A DNA stretch of 64,000 nucleotides from Amycolatopsis taiwanensis DSM 45107 (lineage in GTDB: Bacteria > Actinomycetota > Actinomycetes > Mycobacteriales > Pseudonocardiaceae), in NCBI RefSeq assembly GCF_000519205.1, contig NZ_JAFB01000008.1:124001-188000 (forward strand). Direction: 5' to 3'. Both the position numbers and the translations under genes were made by a program. Below the pieces are notes generated by a model, which was given only the letters and a program-made list of their open reading frames with translations, had not been told where the DNA came from and ran no database searches. Of this stretch, positions 1 through 9,499 are shown piece after piece (positions within the stretch are counted from its first letter, which is position 1; each line of letters starts with the position of its first letter).

Positions 1-415
1 TCTCCACGTGCAGCTCGCATGCCTCGGGGTCGAACCGGCGCGGATCCTCCAGCGCGAAGTAGGAGTCCAGCAGCTTTTCGGCGCCACCAAGCCATTCCGC
101 CACGTCGGCCGGCTCCTCGTCGCCGAACAGCCCGGCCCAGTCCGGGTTCTGCGCGGACAGCTCGGTCCAGACCGGTTCCAGCAACGACTTGGCGCGGTGC
201 GGCAGCCGGTCCGGCTGCGGCAGCGCGAACAGCCGCTCCAGCACGGAATGCACCAGTGTGCCGCGAAGCTGGGCCTTGGTCGGCAGTTCGGGCAACCGGT
301 CCACCGCGCGGAACCGGTAGAGCAACGGACATTGCTTGAAATCGCTGGCACGCGACGGGGACAGCGCGGGGCGGCGCGCACCGAGCCGGGGATCTGCCGT
401 TGCCGTCTGCGTCAT
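1..415 (-). CDS. RecB-family PD-(D/E)XK nuclease, N-terminal part
   Basis: Only the first ~138 residues are present; the gene runs off the left edge of the window. Reading from an ATG at 415 the protein begins MTQTATADPRLGARRPALSP, then SRASDFKQCPLLYRFRAVDRLPE. That opening, with a Cys in a K-Q-C-P-L-x-Y-R-F context followed by a 'RGTLVHSVLERLF' helix, is typical of the RecB-like exonucleases of actinobacteria, in which a first cysteine contributes to an Fe-S cluster and the catalytic PD-(D/E)XK residues lie further downstream, here outside the window. It diverges from the site-2 protease gene. The same neighbour order (RecB-like gene, trmI, mpa) is found in Mycobacterium tuberculosis. The family call is good; the substrate is unknown. 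Confidence 0.8.
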   Translation of the reverse strand, partial: MTQTATADPRLGARRPALSPSRASDFKQCPLLYRFRAVDRLPELPTKAQLRGTLVHSVLERLFALPQPDRLPHRAKSLLEPVWTELSAQNPDWAGLFGDEEPADVAEWLGGAEKLLDSYFALEDPRRFDPEACELHVE

Positions 416-596
416 GCCCGCACTCTATGGCAGTGCACCGACACTTCCTGTCCAGACATGCGCCGGACTCCTCGGGGCATGGCCTGTATCGTCTCCGAGT
501 GCGACCCGGGCGCCGCCTGCGGGTTGTCCCCTTGTCGTGGTGCGCACAGGTGGCGCGTCACGGGATTCCCACAGCCGTCCCTCTACGCTGTGCTAC

Positions 597-2692
<2,096 letters not shown>

Positions 2693-2727
2693 GCCGCCCG
2701 TTCCGGTGTCGGTCCGGAACGGGCGGC
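2693..2727. terminator. Bidirectional terminator between trmI and convergent gene
   Basis: A perfect 13-bp stem (GCCGCCCGTTCCG at 2693-2705 pairs with 2715-2727) with a 9-nt loop begins immediately after the trmI stop codon and lies 10 nt from the end of the convergent gene at 2738. There is no clear U-tract, as is usual in high-GC actinobacteria. Confidence 0.75.
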
Positions 2728-2737
2728 TCCGGCTCGC

Positions 2738-3406
2738 CTAGTTGGTCACGCACCAGTTGCCGCCCGATTTGGTGACGGGCAGCGGGAAGTCCGCGTGACG
2801 GCCGGCCCCTTCGGCCCTCAGGTGGAGGGTGCCGGTGCTGCCGTTGATCTCCGGAGGCTCGGCGGCGGAATAGACAACCTGGTCCGGGACCTGGTCCATC
2901 ATGTCCTGCAGGCTTTGCATGGTCGACGAGGACATCGTCCCGCACATCAGCGGCTGGAACCGCTGGACGTCCCTGCTGTTGTAGGCGTCGATGACCGCCG
3001 CTTGCAGCGCTTCCGGGCTCGACGTCCCGGCGCTGCTCGAGGCCGAGCTGGAGCCGGCGGGCCGGCTGCTGGGTGCGGGTGTGGAGGTGCTGTTCGCCGG
3101 TGGGGCGGCGTTGTTGTCGTCCTTGCCGGTCAGGAGCAGGGCGGTGATGCCGCCGCCGACGAGCAGCACCACGGCCACCACGGCGCCGATGATCAGGCCG
3201 GTCTTCTTCTTGGGCGGCTCACCACCCGGGTAGCCGGGGTAGGGACTCTGCTGGCCCCGGGGACCGGGCCGGCCCGGCGGTGGCTGGAACCCGCCGGGCG
3301 GGTATCCGCCACCCGGCTGTTGCTGCCCCCACTGGCCTTGGTTGCCGTAGGGATCCTGCGGTCCGTACGGGCCGGGCCGGCCGGGTTGCGGCGGGGGGTA
3401 GGTCAT
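2738..3406 (-). CDS. Membrane-anchored protein, proline-rich N-terminus, NTF2-like outer domain
   Basis: 222 residues. Residues 1-60 are cytosolic and very rich in Pro/Gly/Gln (MTYPPPQPGRPGPYG...). A single membrane helix follows the stop-transfer-like KKKTGLIIGAVVAVVLLVGG, near residue 65-90. A Ser/Thr/Pro linker then leads to a C-terminal domain of about 100 residues (EALQAAVIDAYNSRDVQRFQPLMC...GGNWCVTN). That domain has the pattern of DUF4878/NTF2-like extracytoplasmic domains and contains two cysteines that may pair. The start ATG has an AAGGGG-type ribosome site. It is a tandem paralogue of the gene at 3432-4205, with nearly identical anchor sequence. Function unknown; many actinobacterial proteins of this layout bind ligands at the cell surface. 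Confidence 0.72.
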   Translation of the reverse strand: MTYPPPQPGRPGPYGPQDPYGNQGQWGQQQPGGGYPPGGFQPPPGRPGPRGQQSPYPGYPGGEPPKKKTGLIIGAVVAVVLLVGGGITALLLTGKDDNNAAPPANSTSTPAPSSRPAGSSSASSSAGTSSPEALQAAVIDAYNSRDVQRFQPLMCGTMSSSTMQSLQDMMDQVPDQVVYSAAEPPEINGSTGTLHLRAEGAGRHADFPLPVTKSGGNWCVTN

Positions 3407-3431
3407 GGGTGTTCACCCCTTCGCGGGTTGG

Positions 3432-4205
3432 TCACTCGTTGATGTCGGCGCACCAGGTCGATCCCTTCTGCACCATGGGCAGCTTGGGCGTGTTGGTTTC
3501 TCCCTGGAAGGTCACGCTCACGCGGACGCTGGCCTCGGAACCAGTGACCGTCGGTGTCCCGTTCAGGCTCGCGTGGAGGGTCGGGTCGGCGTCCCATGCG
3601 GCCTGCAACTCGTCCATGTCGGCGGCCGACATCTTGGTGCACATCAGGTTCGAGTACTGGGTGATGTTCCTCGAGTTGATCGAGTCGACGATCCCCTGCG
3701 CGACGGCATCCGGGCTGGACGCCCCGGTACCGCTCGAGGACGACGAGGACGTCGAGGACGACGTGCTCTTCTTGCTGCTCGAGGCCGAGCTGGAGCCGAC
3801 GGGCTGGCTGCTGGGTGTGGGGGTGCTGTTCGCCGGTGGGGCGGCGTTGTTGTTGTCGTCCTTGCCGGTCAGGAGCAGGGCGGCGGTGATGCCGCCGCCG
3901 ACCAGCAGCACCACGGCCACCACGGCGCCGATGATCAGGCCGGTCTTCTTCTTGGGCGGCTCACCACCCGGGTAGCCGCCCTGCTGGCCCCAGGGGTCCG
4001 GCTGACCGAACTGCTGGGGGCCGCCCTGCTGCTGCCCCCAGGGATCGGCTTGACCGAACTGCTGGGTGCCACCCTGACCGAAGCCGCCGGCCGGCGTCGG
4101 CTGCCCGCCGTAGGGGCCCGAAGGCGGCTGCCCCCAGGAGCCGGGGTTGTTCGGCGAACCGGAGGGCGATGACTGCCCGTAGGGTCCGGTCGGCGGATAG
4201 GTCAT
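3432..4205 (-). CDS. Membrane-anchored protein, paralogue of the downstream gene
   Basis: 257 residues from the ATG at 4205, which has a GGGGG ribosome site; an in-frame ATG at 4220 would add five residues. Architecture matches the gene at 2738-3406: Pro/Gly/Gln-rich cytosolic segment with QQFGQ-type repeats, the shared PPKKKTGLIIGAVVAVVLLVGG membrane anchor, a long serine-rich linker (SSSASSSKKSTSSSTSSSSSS), then an NTF2-like domain (DAVAQGIVDSINSRNITQYSNLMC...GSTWCADINE) with two cysteines. The anchors are almost identical at DNA level while the outer domains have diverged strongly, so an old duplication has been followed by domain divergence or by gene conversion of the anchor. The two genes are 25 bp apart and probably co-transcribed. 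Function not known. Confidence 0.72.
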   Translation of the reverse strand: MTYPPTGPYGQSSPSGSPNNPGSWGQPPSGPYGGQPTPAGGFGQGGTQQFGQADPWGQQQGGPQQFGQPDPWGQQGGYPGGEPPKKKTGLIIGAVVAVVLLVGGGITAALLLTGKDDNNNAAPPANSTPTPSSQPVGSSSASSSKKSTSSSTSSSSSSGTGASSPDAVAQGIVDSINSRNITQYSNLMCTKMSAADMDELQAAWDADPTLHASLNGTPTVTGSEASVRVSVTFQGETNTPKLPMVQKGSTWCADINE

Positions 4206-4658
4206 GTGTGTTACCCCCATTGGTCGGATCAGGGTGCTCCGCTCGGACGTGTGTCGGCGGCGCTCGGTCTGGCCACGATGCGGGCCGGAAACCGGCAAAC
4301 CTCGTGGACCGGTCGTGGATGGTAGCGCCGCGTGGCGGGCTGCCGCGGTCCACCGTGCACTCACCCTGGTTTGAAAGCGTGGTGTAAGGGAAGTAGCTGT
4401 GATGAACGTCGGTGTGGAGCCTTGGTTCGGCGGTGGTGACGTGGGTGTCTCCCGAACGGCCCAGTTTCCGGCGCGCGGTCACCGGCTCTCTACTTTGCGT
4501 AGTTCGGTCACCGATGCGTCGTGCACCGTGAGGGGCGCTTGCGTTACCGATTCGTTCCGGCTTTTGGTGCGACGCGCCGATCCTGTGATGCGGTTAGGTC
4601 TTTTTTTGTCGGTGATCGCCGGTACCGTGGATGAAAAGCACTCCGAGGAGGTGCCGAC
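4206..4658. other. Intergenic region between divergent genes, no gene seen
   Basis: About 450 bp separate the minus-strand membrane-protein pair from mpa. It contains locally AT-richer stretches (for example around 4598-4612, a run of seven T). No convincing coding sequence was found: the open frames here are short and overlap mpa in other frames. It should hold the promoters of both transcription units, but I could not assign -35/-10 pairs with confidence. Confidence 0.6.
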
Positions 4659-6476
4659 ATGCAACACGACCTTCCCGGAGGTCGGCATGAAGAAGCCGAC
4701 CCGACAGAGACGACTGGAGCTGGAACGACGCCGGACGAACAGGCGCGGCAGCTGCGTTTCCTGGAAGAGGAAGTGGCGCTGCTGCGGAGGAAATTGACCG
4801 ACTCACCCCGCCAGAGCCGAGTGCTGGAACAGCGCCTCGCGGAAGCCTCCGAGCGCATTGCCCAGCTCACCGAGCGAAACAGCAAGCTGGTCGAAACCTT
4901 ACGGGAGGCGCGTGGGCAGTTGCTTGCGCTCCGTGAGGAGGTCGACCGGCTGGCCCAACCGCCGAGCGGCTATGGCGTGTTCGTGGGTGCCTACGACGAC
5001 AACACGGTCGATGTGTTCACGGCCGGGCGCAAGATGCGCGTGTCCGTGTCGCCGGCCGTGGACGTCGAGTCCCTGCAGCGTGGCCAGGCGCTGCGCCTCA
5101 ACGAAGCGCTCACCGTTGTGGAGGGCGGCGACTTCGAACGCACCGGCGAGGTGTGTGCGCTGCGTGAGGTTCTCGCGACGACGGACGGCGACTGCGCCCG
5201 TGCCCTGGTCGTGGGGCATGCCGACGAGGAGCGCGTGGTCTGGCTGGCCGACCCGCTCGCCGAGCAGCCGCTCAAGCCGGGCGACTCGCTGCTGGTCGAT
5301 GCCAAGGCCGGGTACGCCTATGAGCGGGTGCCCAAGGCCGAGGTCGAGGACCTGGTGCTGGAAGAGGTGCCGGATGTGCGATACGAGGACATCGGTGGCC
5401 TCGGCCGGCAGATCGAGCAGATCCGTGACGCGGTCGAGCTGCCGTTCCTGCACGCCGACCTTTACCGCGAGTACGAGCTGCGCCCGCCCAAGGGCGTCCT
5501 GCTCTACGGCCCGCCCGGCTGCGGCAAGACGCTGATCGCCAAGGCGGTGGCCAACTCGCTGGCGAAGAAGGTCGCCGAGGCCAGGGGCAACAAGGATGAC
5601 GCCACTGGCTCCTTGGAGGCCAAGTCGTTCTTCCTGAACATCAAGGGCCCGGAGCTGCTCAACAAGTTCGTCGGGGAGACCGAGCGGCACATCCGCCTGA
5701 TCTTCCAGCGAGCCCGGGAGAAGGCCTCCGACGGCACCCCGGTGATCGTGTTCTTCGACGAGATGGAATCGATCTTCCGTACCCGGGGTAGCGGGGTGTC
5801 TTCCGACGTGGAGACCACGATCGTGCCGCAGTTGCTGTCGGAGATCGACGGCGTCGAGGGGTTGGAGAACGTCATCGTCATCGGCGCCTCCAACCGCGAG
5901 GACATGATCGACCCGGCGATCCTGCGGCCAGGTCGGCTGGACGTGAAGATCAAGATCGAGCGTCCGGACGCCGAAGGTGCGAAGGACATCTTCTCCAAGT
6001 ACCTGACGCCGGGCCTGCCGATCCATGCCGACGACCTCACCGAGTTCGGCGGGGACACCAAGGCCACGATCGACGCGATGATCCAGCACACCGTCGAGCG
6101 GATGTACGAGGAGACCGACGAGAACCGGTTCCTCGAGGTCACCTACGCCAACGGCGACAAGGAAGTCCTCTACTTCCGTGACTTCAACTCGGGCGCGATG
6201 ATCCAGAACATCGTGGACCGGGCGAAGAAGTCGGCGATCAAGTCGGTGCTGGAGACCAAGCAGCCCGGCCTGCGTGTGCAGCACCTGCTGGACGCGATCG
6301 TCGACGAGTTCGCCGAGAACGAGGACCTGCCCAACACGACGAACCCGGACGACTGGGCCCGGATCTCCGGCAAGAAGGGTGAGCGGATCGTCTACATCCG
6401 CACGCTCGTCACCGGCAAGAACCAGGACTCCGGCCGGGTCATCGACACGGCCACGAACACCGGTCAGTACCTGTAG
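4659..6476 (+). CDS. mpa: Proteasomal AAA+ ATPase Mpa/ARC
   Basis: Hexameric unfoldase that recognises pupylated proteins and feeds them to the 20S proteasome. 605 residues: an N-terminal coiled coil (about residues 30-95) that binds Pup, tandem OB domains, then the AAA+ module with Walker A GPPGCGKT at 284-291, Walker B VIVFFDE near 363-369 and an arginine-finger region '[13 protein letters not shown]'. The protein ends in GQYL, the C-terminal motif with penultimate tyrosine that docks into the pockets of the alpha ring, so gate opening of PrcBA is preserved. The ATG at 4659 has an AGGAGG site 7 nt upstream. A large inverted repeat just downstream terminates the transcript. Confidence 0.97.
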   Translation: MQHDLPGGRHEEADPTETTGAGTTPDEQARQLRFLEEEVALLRRKLTDSPRQSRVLEQRLAEASERIAQLTERNSKLVETLREARGQLLALREEVDRLAQPPSGYGVFVGAYDDNTVDVFTAGRKMRVSVSPAVDVESLQRGQALRLNEALTVVEGGDFERTGEVCALREVLATTDGDCARALVVGHADEERVVWLADPLAEQPLKPGDSLLVDAKAGYAYERVPKAEVEDLVLEEVPDVRYEDIGGLGRQIEQIRDAVELPFLHADLYREYELRPPKGVLLYGPPGCGKTLIAKAVANSLAKKVAEARGNKDDATGSLEAKSFFLNIKGPELLNKFVGETERHIRLIFQRAREKASDGTPVIVFFDEMESIFRTRGSGVSSDVETTIVPQLLSEIDGVEGLENVIVIGASNREDMIDPAILRPGRLDVKIKIERPDAEGAKDIFSKYLTPGLPIHADDLTEFGGDTKATIDAMIQHTVERMYEETDENRFLEVTYANGDKEVLYFRDFNSGAMIQNIVDRAKKSAIKSVLETKQPGLRVQHLLDAIVDEFAENEDLPNTTNPDDWARISGKKGERIVYIRTLVTGKNQDSGRVIDTATNTGQYL

Positions 6477-6485
6477 GTAAGGGCT

Positions 6486-6535
6486 CGAGATTCGGTGAGG
6501 TGTGCTCGCTTCGAGATTAGGTGGGGTGTGCTCGC
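6486..6535. repeat. Two tandem 24-bp direct repeats, period 26
   Basis: CGAGATT[C/A]GGTG[A/G]GG followed by TGTGCTCGC occurs at 6486-6509 and again at 6512-6535 with two mismatches. The pair starts about 10 bp after the mpa stop codon. No function apparent. Confidence 0.7.
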
Positions 6536-6567
6536 GGAGGGCGCCATGATCTCTCCGCTGTGACACC

Positions 6568-6627
6568 GGGGGCCCAGCCCCCAGACCCCGGCCAGGGGGC
6601 AAGCCCCCTGGACCCCCGCGCCGGTGC
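6568..6627. repeat. REP-like palindromic element (GGGGGCAAGCCCC family)
   Basis: Contains the perfect hairpin CCAGGGGGC-AA-GCCCCCTGG at 6592-6611 followed by GACCCCCGCGCCGG. Almost the same block (hairpin with AA loop, then GACCCCCCGCGCCGG) recurs inside paaC at 40611-40643. It is therefore a dispersed extragenic palindrome rather than a simple terminator. Confidence 0.75.
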
Positions 6628-6660
6628 CGGTTCGGGCGTAGCGCCCAGCCGGCACCGGCG
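6619..6660 (+). terminator. mpa terminator
   Basis: A perfect 12-bp stem (CGCCGGTGCCGG at 6619-6630 with 6649-6660) encloses a second stem GGGCG/CGCCC (6634-6638, 6642-6646) and is followed by the T-rich TGTCTTTTGCTCTT. It is the strongest hairpin downstream of mpa. Confidence 0.7.
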
Positions 6661-6678
6661 TGTCTTTTGCTCTTAGGT

Positions 6679-6694
6679 GTATAACGGGCTATAC
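6679..6694. promoter_or_regulatory. Palindromic operator overlapping a leaderless promoter
   Basis: GTATAACGGGCTATAC: arms GTATA and TATAC are perfect inverted repeats with a 6-nt spacer. The right arm overlaps a -10 hexamer TATACT (6690-6695) placed exactly 6 nt before the GTG start at 6702, the geometry of a leaderless actinobacterial promoter. A protein bound here would block its own promoter. A near copy lies at 7038-7053 at the other end of the gene. Confidence 0.6.
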
Positions 6695-6701
6695 TTTCGG
6701 T

Positions 6702-7043
6702 GTGACTGAACCCGAACCCCTCCGCCCGCGAGCGCCCATCACGGCCGCGAACGTGCTGGCCTGGCTGGAGGAGACCGCGGAGGCGGTGCGTGCCGGCGCG
6801 GTGAGTGCGGACGACCTGATCGCGGTGCTGGGGGAGCTCAGGCGGGCCTCGGCGGCGTGTGCCGACGCGTCCGACTGGGCGCTGCTGGCGGCCCGCGAGG
6901 AGGGGGCGAGCCTGCGCCAGATCGCGCCCGTGTTCGGCAAGGGCTACGTGCGTGCCCCGGCCGCGCGGCTGGAGAAGCTGCATCGTCAGGCGCTCAACTC
7001 GCAGCAGTGGTTGGAAATCCTGCGCGAACGGGCTTCCGTATAA
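6702..7043 (+). CDS. Small helix-turn-helix-like protein of unknown function
   Basis: 113 residues from the GTG at 6702 (the open frame continues upstream to 6660 but the promoter lies there). The sequence is helical: 'ITAANVLAWLEETAEAVRAGAVSADDLIAVLGELRRASAACADASDWALLAAREEGASLRQIAPVFGKGYVRAPAARLEKLHRQ'. The part 'DWALLAAREEGASLRQIAPVFGKG' has the length and hydrophobic pattern of a helix-turn-helix (W-A-L-L-A-A-R-E-x-G-x-S-x-x-Q-I-A), as in small actinobacterial DNA-binding proteins. No signal peptide or membrane helix. The gene is bracketed by two copies of GTATAACGnnCTATAC, one over its promoter and one over its stop codon, which suggests that the product binds them and regulates itself. 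I do not recognise a characterised family. Confidence 0.65.
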   Translation: MTEPEPLRPRAPITAANVLAWLEETAEAVRAGAVSADDLIAVLGELRRASAACADASDWALLAAREEGASLRQIAPVFGKGYVRAPAARLEKLHRQALNSQQWLEILRERASV

Positions 7044-7053
7044 CGTCCTATAC
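7038..7053. promoter_or_regulatory. Second palindromic operator copy over the stop codon
   Basis: GTATAACGTCCTATAC, identical to the element at 6679-6694 at 14 of 16 positions. The TAA stop of the small HTH gene (7041-7043) lies inside it. It lies about 190 bp upstream of the aldo/keto reductase, which it could also control. The rest of 7054-7245 shows no gene. Confidence 0.55.
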
Positions 7054-7245
7054 GGCGGGGCCTGGAAGAGAAAGGGAAGATCCGCTGACCAGCTGTGTTG
7101 TTCAAGACGCGCGATCGACGAACGCGTCCACGGACCGTGACCTGGCAATGCGCATCCGGCCGAGGAGGCCGGTGGCCTGCAGCCGCGTTCGCGAGGCCTT
7201 CGGCGGCGTGTCTTCCACTCGCCGGAGCACGAACACGGACCTTGA

Positions 7246-8175
7246 ATGACCGTCATCGGACTCGGTCTGGCCGCGCTGGGCAGACCCGCCTACATCAACC
7301 TGGGAAGGACGAACGTGCTTCCCGGCGACCGGAGCGTGGCCGCGATGCGGCAGGCCACCTGGGCCGTGCTCGACGCCGCGTACCGGGCGGGCGTGCGGTG
7401 GGTGGACGTCGCCCGCTCCTACGGCCGGGCCGAAGATTTCCTGGCGGGCTGGTTGGCCGAGCGCGGGCACACCGACGTGACGGTGTCCAGCAAGTGGGGC
7501 TACACCTACGTCGGCGGCTGGCGGCTGGACGCGACCATGCACGAGGTCAAGGAACACTCCGCGAGCGGATTTTCCCGCCAGTGGACCGAAAGCCGCGACC
7601 TGCTGGGTTCGGCCATCAACCTCTACCAGGTGCACTCGCTCACCGAGGACAGCCCACTGTTCACCGACGAGCCGCTGCTGCGCGCACTGGCCGCCCTCAC
7701 CGACGACGGCGTGCGTGTCGGGTTTTCCACGTCCGGCCCGCATCAGGCGAGCGTCATCCGGCGGGCGTTCGACCTCGAGGTCGCCGGCCGCCCGGTCTTC
7801 ACGGCTGTGCAGTCGACGTGGAACGTGCTGGAGCCGTCGGCCGGGCGCGCACTCGCCGATGCCCACGCGGCCGGGAACCTGGTGCTGGTGAAGGAAACCC
7901 TGGCCAACGGCCGGCTGGTGGCCCGCGCTCCGGACGAGGTGACTCGGATCGCCAGGCGGCACGGCGTCGGGCCCGACGCGGTCGCGGTGGCGGCCGTGCT
8001 CGCGCGGTCGTGGGCGGACGTGGTGCTGATCGGCCCGGCCAGCCCGGCGCAGCTGGCCGGCAATCTCGCCGCCACCACGCTCGAGCTGACCCCGGCGGAA
8101 CTGCGTGCGCTCGCCGCGCTCGCCGAGCAACCGGGCCAATACTGGACTCGGAGATCCTCGCTGCACTGGCAATGA
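7246..8175 (+). CDS. Aldo/keto reductase family oxidoreductase
   Basis: 309 residues with the (beta/alpha)8 pattern of the AKR superfamily: 'AAYRAGVRWVDVARSYGRAEDFLAGWL' carries the catalytic Asp and Tyr (D-x-A-x-x-Y), 'VTVSSKWGYTY' the Lys, and 'INLYQVHS' the His strand. The C-terminal part ('VLARSWADVVLIGPASPAQLAGNLAA') is the NAD(P)H phosphate-binding region. It probably reduces an aldehyde or ketone with NADPH; the substrate is not predictable. It begins at ATG 7246 with no obvious ribosome site. The next gene (lipoprotein) starts 50 nt after its end and may be co-transcribed. Confidence 0.87.
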   Translation: MTVIGLGLAALGRPAYINLGRTNVLPGDRSVAAMRQATWAVLDAAYRAGVRWVDVARSYGRAEDFLAGWLAERGHTDVTVSSKWGYTYVGGWRLDATMHEVKEHSASGFSRQWTESRDLLGSAINLYQVHSLTEDSPLFTDEPLLRALAALTDDGVRVGFSTSGPHQASVIRRAFDLEVAGRPVFTAVQSTWNVLEPSAGRALADAHAAGNLVLVKETLANGRLVARAPDEVTRIARRHGVGPDAVAVAAVLARSWADVVLIGPASPAQLAGNLAATTLELTPAELRALAALAEQPGQYWTRRSSLHWQ

Positions 8176-8225
8176 TCGCTTCGACTAGTCTCTGCGCCCA
8201 AACGAGTCAGCGGAGGACCGATCAG

Positions 8226-8855
8226 TTGCGAGCCGGGCGGGTTTTGATCATGGCGGCGGTCGTGTTGGCTGGCGTGACCGGTTGCGGGAACCGCCCCAAC
8301 AATCTCGAGACCTACTACGACCAGCCGGGCAGCTCTCCGTCGACGACCGCGGAACCGGTCCAGGCCTCGCCTTCGGAGGCGGCGCAACCCGAGACGGGCT
8401 CGACCACCAGCGCTGCCGCCGAGATCGCGCAGCAGGTGTCCGCCGCGGTGCTGACCGCGCAGGACCTCGTGCACCAGGGCGCGCACGCGGCGACGACGCG
8501 CCCAGCGAACGGCGCGTGCTTCGACGCCGTCCCGTCCGGTGACCCGCGCAGTGCGAGTTGGGTCTACAACAGCGGTTCGACGCTGACGCAGCAGGTAACG
8601 GGGTATCTCGACAAGCAGGCGACGGACGTACTGGCTCAGGTGCGGTGCGGAGGCAATCAGCTCAACATGGGCGTGGCCTTGCCCGCGGGCGCGGAGATGG
8701 TGCGTGGCTGGTGCGAGGCCACCACGTGCACGGTGTTGCTCGCCCGCGGGCACGTGCTGTCCGGCCTGCAGGTCACCGCGAGCACGCCCGCCCGCGCCTC
8801 CGACGCGGTCCGCAGCCTCGTCCAGATCGCCGCCGGCCGGCTTCCCAAGGACTAG
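8226..8855 (+). CDS. Putative secreted lipoprotein of unknown function
   Basis: 209 residues from a TTG start with GGAGG at 8212-8216, 9 nt upstream. The N-terminus LRAGRVLIMAAVVLAGVTGC is a lipoprotein signal: two arginines, a hydrophobic core and the lipobox V-T-G-C, so the cysteine near residue 20 would be lipidated. A low-complexity Ser/Thr/Pro/Glu linker (about residues 30-65) precedes a soluble domain with four cysteines (ACFDA, VRCGG, WCEATTC). No known domain recognised. Its stop overlaps the end of the convergent Nudix gene by 4 bp. Confidence 0.78.
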   Translation: MRAGRVLIMAAVVLAGVTGCGNRPNNLETYYDQPGSSPSTTAEPVQASPSEAAQPETGSTTSAAAEIAQQVSAAVLTAQDLVHQGAHAATTRPANGACFDAVPSGDPRSASWVYNSGSTLTQQVTGYLDKQATDVLAQVRCGGNQLNMGVALPAGAEMVRGWCEATTCTVLLARGHVLSGLQVTASTPARASDAVRSLVQIAAGRLPKD

Positions 8856-9382
8856 GGGCGCGGGAAAACTCGGGAGCGGTGGCGCCGGAACCACTCCAGG
8901 ATGCCGACGCGGCCGTCGGGGATCAGCGGAGCGGCCTCCTCGGCCGCCCACCGCTCGAGTTCGGACAGCGGCATCCAGCGACCGGACACGATCTCCTCGG
9001 GCTGGTGCGTGATCGGCCCGTCCCAGCGGGTTTCGAACGTGTAGTTGTGGCAGCGGATCGGGGGCTCGCAGAACACGTGCGTGAACAGCGGTTCCAGCCG
9101 CACGCCACCGATCCCGAGTTCCTCGGCCAACTCCCGGCGGGCGCATTCGGCCGGGGTCTCGCCCGCCGCGACGACGCCGCCCGCCCAGCAGTCGTACATG
9201 CTCGGGAAGACGTCCTTGTCCGGCGAGCGCAGGTGGACGTAGACGCTTTCGCCGTCGAGCGAACGAACCAGCACGGACGCGGCGGCGTGCCAGAGCCCGT
9301 TCGCCCGGACCTCGCCGCGGGTCGCGCTGCCGACCACGGTGCCGTCGGCGTCATACACCGCGACCAGCTCACCAGCGGACAT
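8852..9382 (-). CDS. Nudix hydrolase (YfcD-like)
   Basis: 176 residues. The complete Nudix box G-x5-E-x7-R-E-L-x-E-E-L-G-I is present in 'GVVAAGETPAECARRELAEELGI' (about residues 68-90). The framing sequence 'LVAVYDADGTVVGSATRGEVRANGLWHAAASVLVRS...VHLRSPDKDVFPSMYDCWAGG' resembles the YfcD/isopentenyl-diphosphate-isomerase-like branch, which share the W-H-R/A-A and G-x-W/D-x-x-x-G-G layout. It hydrolyses nucleoside diphosphate-X compounds with Mg2+; the exact substrate is unknown. The ATG at 9382 is the first in frame with family similarity. It diverges from dop. Confidence 0.87.
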   Translation of the reverse strand: MSAGELVAVYDADGTVVGSATRGEVRANGLWHAAASVLVRSLDGESVYVHLRSPDKDVFPSMYDCWAGGVVAAGETPAECARRELAEELGIGGVRLEPLFTHVFCEPPIRCHNYTFETRWDGPITHQPEEIVSGRWMPLSELERWAAEEAAPLIPDGRVGILEWFRRHRSRVFPRP

Positions 9383-9487
9383 GACAGCCAGGCTACCGGG
9401 GACACCCGGCCGGTCCGGTCGACGCCACATCGGGGGGTTTACCCGGTCGCAACGCACGGGCCACTCACCGTTGCCGGTAGGTACCCG

Positions 9488-9493
9488 TAGGCT
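9488..9493 (+). promoter_or_regulatory. -10 box of dop (leaderless)
   Basis: TAGGCT, followed by six nucleotides (TGAGTC) and then the ATG of dop at 9500. There is no Shine-Dalgarno sequence, so dop is probably translated from a leaderless mRNA. The pafA start has the same layout (TAGCAT, TGAGTA, ATG). Confidence 0.55.
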
Positions 9494-9499
9494 TGAGTC

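Noticed and set aside
4399-4797. Plus-strand open frame upstream of and into mpa
   Set aside because: Out of frame with mpa, no family features, and would overlap the well-supported mpa start.
4899-7256. Long minus-strand open frame antisense to mpa
   Set aside because: Shadow of the GC-rich third positions of mpa; spans the mpa terminator and the HTH gene without any domain.
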